From Blastomyces gilchristii SLH14081 (taxonomy: Eukaryota; Ascomycota; Eurotiomycetes; Onygenales; Ajellomycetaceae): a stretch of 29,620 nt of DNA. Below are positions 22,449-29,620 of this stretch, piece by piece; within the stretch, counting starts at the first letter, position 1, and each line of letters begins with the position of its first letter. The position numbers were made by a program, and so were the translations under genes. Where the stretch lies: assembly GCF_000003855.2 (NCBI RefSeq), contig NW_003101665.1:1069463-1099082 (forward strand), given 5' to 3'. The notes under the pieces were generated by a model. That model worked only from the letters and a program-made list of their open reading frames with translations. It had not been told where the DNA came from and searched no databases.

Positions 22449-23520
22449 ATGTCTAACAATAGTATAGAAGAACTCTTAAACATGAGCATAGACATAGTAC
22501 TACAGTGACTCTGAGTAATGTTGAAATTACAATAATAATAAATAACTGATATGCATGCAACTTAATAACATCAATATGAAGAAATTCAATAATTATCTCA
22601 ACAAGAAACTCTTGCACAGACAATTTCAACATCTACAGAATCAAATATAAAAGTGCTGAAAGAATACTTAGATACTCTCATATATTTCAATACTTTCAAT
22701 CTCACTCTCTACTCATCATGGAGGATGAAAGTGCTTGCAAAACTGAGTGTGAATAAAGATGTTATTGATTCACTAATCAATCAAGATTGATATATCAATG
22801 AATAATTGAAGAATTGTATGAAACAGAAGTTTCATTCATGAATGAAAGCATATGAATCAGCATTGTAAACATCTGATAATATCATCAAACATCTTGATAT
22901 TCTGTTCTAAGACACTGTCATACAATAGAAAGTATTAGATTGATTACAGAGTGTCTGACAGAGAAACACTTCTCTTATAACATTTATCCCTGACTTCAAC
23001 ATCAAGATTCTAGAAGCAGATAATCAATCTTGAAAGAATTGAATGAAGATTAGCATGCTCAAGAAGACATTGACTTTCAAACTCTTACAGACTCTTATAA
23101 GCATAGACAAAGACTAGACTTATGAAGACTTCTGCACACAGCTTCAGACATTGAATGACTGTCTTATCAAGCTCAAGAGTATACAAAACAGTGGCAGAAG
23201 ACATTACATTTCAGTCACTCACACACCTGTGCTGAAGAATAATAACAATGATGCAGATGCTATGAACTGAGTAGACTCAAATATCTATATATAAGTAAGA
23301 GTCTCTGTCATCTGAACAGGCTTTCAGGTCTCTGAAATCACTTCTGAAGAAGTTACTGATTGATATTAACATGAAGTATACATCAACTGTAACTGATTAG
23401 AACATATTACTTTCAACTGCTGATTAATCTATATGTCTTCACACTTAAGAGAAAGATCAGCATCTTCTCAATTAAGAGAAAGATCAGTGTCTTCTTATTC
23501 AAAGAATGAATCAGTGCCTG
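22449..23520 (+). pseudogene. Element C gag relic
   Basis: Capsid and nucleocapsid precursor. The ATG at 22449 opens MSNNSIEELLNMSIDIVLQ, like A and B. The CCHC knuckle starts at 23376, 927 bases downstream and exactly in frame (YINCN..EHITFNC). Just after it a unit containing AAGAGAAAGATCAG is duplicated (23447-23460 and 23474-23487, period 27), which B has only once. Confidence 0.77.
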
Positions 23521-23529
23521 TTCATGCCA

Positions 23530-26500
23530 ATCACATTGCAGTGAAGGAAGATTTGAAAGATAACTATGAGAATATCTCAGTGAAACAAGGAAAAGATTAG
23601 CTTCTATTCAAATTTACAAACAGAAGCTTGAAGAGATCAGATGACAATGATTTGAAGAGAAGATAATAATGAATGTGATTCTTATATCTACTGTGATTGA
23701 TAACATGTATAATATGAAAGCCATGATAGACAGCAGTCTATGTTACTATACAATGATAAAATCTTCAGTTTTAAGATATTATAATCTTCAGTGTATTTCT
23801 TTATTAAAACTCTGACTTCTTGCAGAATTTAATGATCTGAAAGATGTTTGTATCTGTTATATAATAAAACTAAACATAGATGTGAGAGAACATTAACATG
23901 AAAATGTCTACACATATAAAGTTGATAATCTTGATTATAATCTTATATTAGAACTTGTCTGACTATCTGAATAAGATATCTTACTGAATGCTTGAAACAG
24001 AAGCTTGATATTCTCTAATGATGATAGAATTCATGAAGATAATATTCACAAGACTATGAATCTTACACAGATCTCTATCAACACTTATAAAATACTCCGA
24101 AAAAGAAGTCATCATTAAAATCACTGACAGAGTCAATGACAAGTTCACTGAAAGCAGAATTATATGTCAATCTATTTCATCAGTCTGACTGATATTAAGA
24201 AGGCTCTAGAATAGTTATTTCATATTATAATAACAGATTCTTGTACAAAACTCTTTCAATAATATCATGAATATCTAGATATCTTCTGATAAGATAATAT
24301 TATGAATATATTTCTCTTATGAGATTCTGAAATGAATTACAGTATCAAGTTAAAGAAAAAGAATGATAAGAACTCTGAACTGTTATAAGACTCTCTTTAT
24401 AACATGTTCTGAGATGAACTTCTTCTTCTTTGAAAGACACTCAATGATCTGTTGAATAAAGAATTCATATATATTAGTAACTCTTTCATCACAGTCTCTA
24501 TTCTCTTTGCAAAAGAAATCAGATAAAGGACTTCAGTTCTGTATAAATTATCAAGAATTGAACAGATTAATAAAGAAAGATCATTATTCTTTATCTCTTA
24601 TCAATGAAACTCTAGCTCACATTGAACAAGCTTAATGATTTACAAAGTTAGATGTTATCACTGTGCTTTATAAGATTCACATCACTGAAGAAGATAAGTG
24701 ACTTACAGCATTTTAAATATAATATAATCTCTTTGAATAAGTAGTCACACTCTTTGAACTGATCAATGCTCTCAGTACATTTCAGAAGTATATTAACTGA
24801 GTACTCTGAGACTTTCTTGATGAATTTGTATCTGTTTATCTAGATAATATTCTCATCTTCACTAATGAATTCAGAAAGAAATATCAAGAGTATGTATAAA
24901 GAGTATTACAATGACTATAAGAAGTGAGACTATTAATTGATATTGATAAGTATGATTTCAAAGTCAAGAGTACTAAATACTTTGATTTCATTATAGAAGC
25001 TGATAAGAAAATCTGAATAAATTCTGAGAAGATCTCTGCTATTCTTGAATAAGAGACTCTGTGTACTGTGAAAGATGTATAAAGCTTCATCAGATTTACT
25101 AACTTCTATCAGTGATTTATATGAAACTTCTCAGATATTATGAGATCACTTACAGAACTTACTAAGAAAGACTCAGTATTTCAATGATTAGTAGACACTG
25201 AAGCTGTATTTATACAGATAAAGAAGATATTTATTAATACTTCTCTACTGATAATATTTAATTGTGATTATAAGACAGTTATTGAAGCTGATTTCTCTGA
25301 CTCTATAATAGAAGAAGTGATATTATAATATAATAATGAAGATGTTCTGTAAATATATATCTTTATATCTAAGAAACTGAGTTCTGCTGAATACAATTAT
25401 AAGATCTATGATAAGAAACTTCTCACAATTGTATACTATTTAGAAGAATGAGACTCTGAACTCTGAAGTATCTCTGAATTTGAGATAGTTACAGATTATA
25501 AGAATCTCAAATACTTTATAACTACTTATAAACTCACTGAACAACAGATATGATGATCTGAGTTCTTAAGTCACTTTCATTTTATAATATACTATCATTC
25601 TGACAGTCAGAACTCAATGACAGATGCTCTCTTATAATAAGAGTAAGACATATCATCTGATATAACAGATACTCACTGAATGAACTGAGAGCATCAGCTC
25701 TTGAATCTGAAGATATTAGTTAATTAAGATAAAACAGCTCACAGTACTATACATACTTCTTTAATTAGAACTATCACTGATATCTTAACTTCTTCTGAAC
25801 TTATATTAGATAAGCTATGATATATAGCAGCTCAAACTGATGAACTTCTTTAAACACTCACTGAAGCAGTATAATAAGAAGCACTCTGATTTCTTCCAGA
25901 ATTATGTGTAAGAACTAATATCTCAGAATATTTAATTAATGATAATAACACTCTATAATTCTATAAATGATGCTGAGTCTCTCACTCTGAATTCTTATAC
26001 ACTCAGATAATATAAGAGATACATAATTCATATATAACTGATTATTTAGACTGTGAATAACTATATAGAATGATCTTCTGAGAGTTCTATTAATCTGAGA
26101 TATTAAACAGTATCAGATACTTTATCTGAAACTATAATTACTATTCTTTCATTATCTTATAAAAGAACTGTAGAAAAGATCTACTGAAATCACTCAATAT
26201 TTTTAATAGAATCTGTTAAGATGTAGTAATTGACTTCACTGTTAATCTATTTAAGAGTAAGAATTATAGAAATATTCTGATTATTATTGACTGACTAAGT
26301 AAAGATGTAATATTGAAATCTTGTAATAAGATAAATATTAAATAAGTAACTGAAGTCTTCTTATAGAGTTCATTCTATCAGATATATGAGTTACTGAGAT
26401 TAATAGTATCAGATTAAAACTGTTAATTCATGAGCACTCTCTGAATAAGAATCTGTTAAGTTTTTAAGATTACACACTATCTGTTGACTGTCTATCACTC

Positions 26501-26942
26501 TGAGACTGATAATACATTAGAATGAATAATTCAGACTGTAAAGAACTATCTCTGTAAGTTCTGTACTCACTTATAAAATGATTAACATAATCTGCTTCTA
26601 TATACAGAGATCATTATCAATGAATAAGATACTGTTTTAACAGATATAAGCCTGTTCTTTCTTACATATGATTATTATATAAAGATGTTAAATCTTCTAG
26701 AGATCACACAGTTCACACTGAATCTCTGCAGTCTGATTCAGATTATCGATAATATAGTAATAAAGCTCTGAGATGTCTGTAATTAAGCAGAGATCTTCAT
26801 AATAACTGTGAAACAAGATTAAGAGAATTAAATCAATATTCACTGAGACTCTGCTGAACAATATAAAATAGAAGATCTGATATGATTGAATCTTAAGAAT
26901 ATATAAATCACATGTTCATCTTATATACTAGATTATCATCAT
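23530..26942 (+). pseudogene. Element C pol relic (protease, RT, RNase H, integrase)
   Basis: Charged N-terminal helix, then protease from 23669 (MIDSS for the DSG site). RT follows, with the catalytic box as YLDN at 24837-24848, then RNase H (VIEADFSD near 25270; VTDYKNLKYF near 25490). Integrase has its zinc finger near 25990-26150, VIDFTVN near 26230 and TVYHSETDN near 26490. A single extra A at about 24511-24514 (TTTGCAAAAGAAATC against TTTACAAAGAAATC in B) shifts the frame in early RT; correcting for it puts protease and RT in one frame. The end is lost at the hAT insertion. The minus-strand frame at 24884-25090 is the reverse of RT sequence. Confidence 0.88.
26935..26942 (+). repeat. 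Putative left target duplication of the hAT (ATCATCAT)
   Basis: The eight bases left of the hAT terminus. The matching copy would lie at the far end of the hAT, outside the window, so this rests on the family's usual 8-bp duplication. Confidence 0.45.
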
Positions 26943-27330
26943 TAGACTGGCCGGCGGGACCATGAATTTCACATTTAATCTCATTTGATCTGGTCTCATA
27001 CATTTCTTAGCATGAGTCTCACCAGGACCAAGTCTCAAAAAAATCTGAAAATGAACCATTTCTGAGAGAAATGGCATGAAAAATGACCAGATTTAATTCA
27101 AGAACAGTGAAATGAGAGTAATTTCTCAGGATAAACTGTGAAAGATAATCATTCTTTCAAAATCAGAATGAGACTGAGACTGAAGATTAAAATCAGTTCT
27201 ATTCAGTTCATTCAGTGATTACTTATATAATCAGAATTTGATAACAATTATTGATAACACTCATGAAACAACTAAATACATTCTTGTATAAGTTTATTCT
27301 TCACTTTCTCATGAAAACTACACTTCTCTG
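26943..27330. other. hAT terminal and 3' untranslated region
   Basis: Starts with the terminal inverted repeat and about 100 bp shared with the MITE, then continues with no coding signal up to the C-terminus of the transposase (minus strand). Terminal CpGs are kept, the interior is AT-rich. Confidence 0.6.
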
Positions 27331-28250
27331 ATATACTGTGATCAGAGGTATTAAACTGTCTGATAATTCTATGTTTTACAATCATAAGTTTCTTGATTGT
27401 TTCTCCTTGTAATTGTCTCTGATGATAGTGACAAATATCTCAACTTGAGTTGAACTTTCACTTCATTCTCATCTCTGTCAATGAAATTGTCAGAATATTA
27501 TATGTCATCAGTGTAACAGTTGAATATGTACTCTCAATAATTTTTCATAACTCTAGAATTGATTTGATGTGTAAATTCATCAGATCATCTTGAAGATAGT
27601 GATCAAATTCAGTTTTACAAGCATGTAGTTTTACCTGATTTTCAGTTGCAATTAATGTATACAAGTTCTGTTTCAAAGTTAGTATTATAGTTCTATGAGA
27701 TATGAAGTATTATCAAAGATCATTACTTACTAGAGAATTATATTTCACTGTCTTCACATCTTGAACATCTACTCATTCAAATCTCTGATAGTTGACATTG
27801 TAGTAGTCTTAGGCTAATTTAACATATAAGTCTCATTCCTCCTCTGTTCAATCTTGAGAAGTGTAGATATTAACTCAATAAGAGAGATCTAGTAGAGCTG
27901 CTACAGCATAGTACTCTGCAAAAGATTGTTCAGTTTTGCTGTAATAATATATCAGTTTATCTCTTACAGCAATAATAGCCTGTGCTATAGTATTATCCCA
28001 GACTGAATTTCTTTTTGAGTGATTCAACTGCTTCTTAAGATGAGTAAATAAACTGTTATACACTCATCAGGCTGACTGCAGCATTAGTGTACAAGTGATT
28101 AAGACTGTCTTTATTATCTTATAAAACTGAAACAGTAAATCAATCATATATTTCAACTGAGTTCACTTCATATCAGAAAGTTTCAATGTCTGAATCTTTT
28201 TCTAATCAGAGTGTTGTACTCAATAATTAATTATCTGACACAATTAAAGA
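27330..28250 (-). pseudogene. hAT-family transposase relic, C-terminal half
   Basis: The transposase cuts and pastes the element. On the minus strand an open stretch at 27875-28063 reads KLIYYYSKTEQSFAEYYAVA followed by ALLDLSY. This matches the region of fungal hAT transposases just before the dimerisation domain (YY.KT..S...Y..A..LDP..K). The C-terminal dimerisation domain follows at about 27370-27640, with EFDHYL.DDL, a W...ESTYSTVTLM-like block, ILTIS (usually ILSIP), FNSS.DICHYH and LQGETIKKLMIVKH. Stops break it several times, so it is not functional. The N-terminal BED finger and catalytic Asp residues should be at higher coordinates; I could not read them. Confidence 0.78.
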
Positions 28251-29620
28251 GTCTGAACAGTCATCTCATATATTAAACTTCATTATATTCTAACATTCTG
28301 TATCATATTCAGTGATGTGACTGATTTGTTTGTTTATTGAATATCATGAAATCATTATTATTGTTTAGAGGAGATACAAATCATATTAGTAATGTTTCAA
28401 ATCTGTGATATTTAAATTATTAGTCAATCTATTCAAAATTAATAGTAGCATTATCAAAAAGCATTATCAAAAAGCAATATTAAAAAGTGTTATCAAAAAA
28501 CATTATCTTTTACAAAGTGAATGTAAAAGTTACTTGAGTAATCACTTTCATTTCATTCTCATCTCAAGAATCAGTCATCTCATTATTCTTCATCTCAATG
28601 TTAAGATTCTTTATCAGTGTTTGCATCATAAGTTGAATTATATGAGTAATACAGAAAATATGACCTTGTTTATCATTTCAGAAATGCAAAGTCAATTTTT
28701 ACTCTAAGCTATTCATCATAGTGTAGTTATTCACAGTATTATCAGTTGTAATTGTAAGAAGACTGAGACTAATATTTTAATAGTCATTTTTAATCACAGT
28801 CATTAATATCTCTGCTATATAATTCTCAGTATGACTACTGATCAATGATTTAAATTCAATTAATATCTCTTAATAAGTTCAGTTCTCATCAATATAATAA
28901 CATGTAACTCTTATAAATGTAAGATTATTTGTACTAGTTCATGCATTCACTGTGAGAGATACTCTTCAATAATTCTTCAACTCTGATTCTAGATATTATA
29001 TATTAACTTTGTAGTATATCTTGAGATTGAACTGAAGACAGAATTGATATGAAATATGAAGATTTGAATTAAGCATTTAAAGAAGTGTTCAGAATTCAGA
29101 GTTTTCAATTGATTAAAGAGAAAGATTCAGAGATATATATATATAAAGTAATTATTTATAAAAGTTATTAGATAAGAGTTGTGAAATCAGAGTACTGATA
29201 TATAATTATTTTTACATAATTTTCTTCAAATTAGAAAGTTAGTATTATCAAAAATCATTATCTAATAGAGTAACTTATCAGCTCAGTAGTAATTTTCTGA
29301 TTATTTTTCTTTTATTATCTGCATTCTGATGACTTCAGATGTTAAGAAATTTCTTCAGAGTTATAATCAGTTTATGATAAATATTTCTGAATAAAGTTAC
29401 AGTGATTGTAGTAAAGAGATGACTCTTCAGTAATCTATAATACAATCTGTTAATAATTATTTCATAGTTCATCTCAGTATTTGTATTAAGTTTTTCATAA
29501 ATTTCATGACCTAGAATCAGATGTGAAGAATGAAGTGATTATTTATTATGATTAAAAGAGAGTATTCTGTATTGAATTGTAAATAATATAGACTTTGTAA
29601 TTCACAGTGATTTGAATCCC
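28251..29620 (-). other. Presumed inner part of the hAT, no readable domain
   Basis: Expected on position to hold the N-terminal half of the transposase on the minus strand. The only long plus-strand open frame (28405-28707) runs across the 13-bp repeat array and has a low-complexity Leu, Lys and His composition, so I regard it as chance. No second terminus, RNA gene or other element is recognised up to the window end. Confidence 0.3.
28448..28512 (+). repeat. 13-bp tandem repeat, five units
   Basis: Units at 28448, 28461, 28474, 28487 and 28500, exactly 13 bp apart. The first two are GCATTATCAAAAA, then GCAATATTAAAAA, GTGTTATCAAAAA and a weaker ACATTATCTTTTA. The same GCATTATCAAAAA occurs in the MITE at 1814-1826, and similar words at about 27708 and 29243. 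Confidence 0.85.

Larger units (their letters stand above)
21839..26942 (+). mobile_element. Element C: gypsy chromovirus, 3' part cut off by the hAT
   Basis: Same family as A and B, inserted in A's integrase. It holds the 5' LTR, leader (one copy of the 32-bp unit), gag, protease, RT, RNase H and integrase, and stops just upstream of the chromodomain where the hAT element begins (26943). The chromodomain, 3' LTR and target duplication should be on the other side of the hAT. Confidence 0.9.
26943..29620 (-). mobile_element. hAT DNA transposon with transposase relic, right end outside window
   Basis: The left terminus TAGACTGGCCGGCGGGACC is sharp: to its left element C's integrase breaks off. 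It is the reverse complement of the right end of the MITE at 1589-2094, and the match goes on for about 100 bp. A minus-strand hAT transposase relic lies inside. No CAGTCTA-type right terminus was found before 29620, so the element is at least 2.68 kb. The span beyond about 28200 is assigned by continuity only. Confidence 0.78.

Noticed and set aside
28448..28512. CRISPR-like array
   Set aside because: The units are 13 bp and directly adjacent with no spacers, and the context is a eukaryotic transposon.
28405..28707. A 100-codon plus-strand frame, the longest in the window, as a gene
   Set aside because: Its start runs over the 13-bp tandem array, composition is low-complexity, and it opposes the direction of the hAT transposase. 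I see no family match.
1..29620. Any intact host gene, tRNA, rRNA or biosynthetic cluster
   Set aside because: None recognised on either strand; the recognisable coding traces all belong to transposable elements.

Overview
The window looks like a piece of AT-rich, gene-free heterochromatin from a filamentous fungus, most likely an ascomycete of the Pezizomycotina. No host gene, rRNA, tRNA or prokaryotic operon can be recognised. Nearly everything that can be identified is dead transposon sequence: LTR retrotransposons of the Ty3/gypsy chromovirus type, a Tad1-like LINE and hAT DNA transposons. All are riddled with stop codons that arise from C-to-T (G-to-A) transitions, as expected from a RIP-like (repeat-induced point mutation) process. 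CG, CC and GG are almost absent from the bodies of the elements while CA and TG stay common, which is not the classic CpA-biased RIP pattern.

Layout, left to right. 1-240: sequence ending in an (AAT)n tract, possibly the 3' end of a plus-strand LINE. About 241-1262: unassigned, perhaps the 3' LTR of the next element. About 1264-7217: element D, a minus-strand gypsy chromovirus with chromodomain, integrase, RT and probable gag read from left to right, and a probable 5' LTR at 6868-7217. D carries a 506-bp non-autonomous hAT element (1589-2094) with an 8-bp target duplication, inserted in frame between integrase and chromodomain. 7218-11569: the 3' part of a minus-strand Tad1-like LINE (endonuclease, RT, RNase H, C-terminal zinc motif, 3' UTR, ATT tract), with its endonuclease region tandemly duplicated. 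11570-26942: three copies (A, B, C) of one plus-strand chromovirus family. B (13744-19433) is complete, with two LTRs and a perfect 5-bp target duplication, and sits inside A. C starts at 21839 and cuts A inside its integrase. 26943-29620: a hAT element carrying a minus-strand transposase relic, inserted into C; its other end lies beyond the window.

The insertions form a datable nest: D hosts the MITE and apparently the LINE; the LINE hosts A; A hosts B and C; C hosts the hAT. The missing right ends of C, A and the LINE should lie beyond the hAT, outside the window. The short hAT element in D and the large hAT at the right share their terminal sequence of roughly 100 bp, so the large one is a candidate relative of the source that mobilised the small one. 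None of the proteins can be functional as they stand. I found no new functional system; the unusual points are the mutation context, the uneven mutation of LTRs, the hAT family with its 13-bp tandem motif, the inferred gag/pol frame change and the LINE endonuclease duplication.
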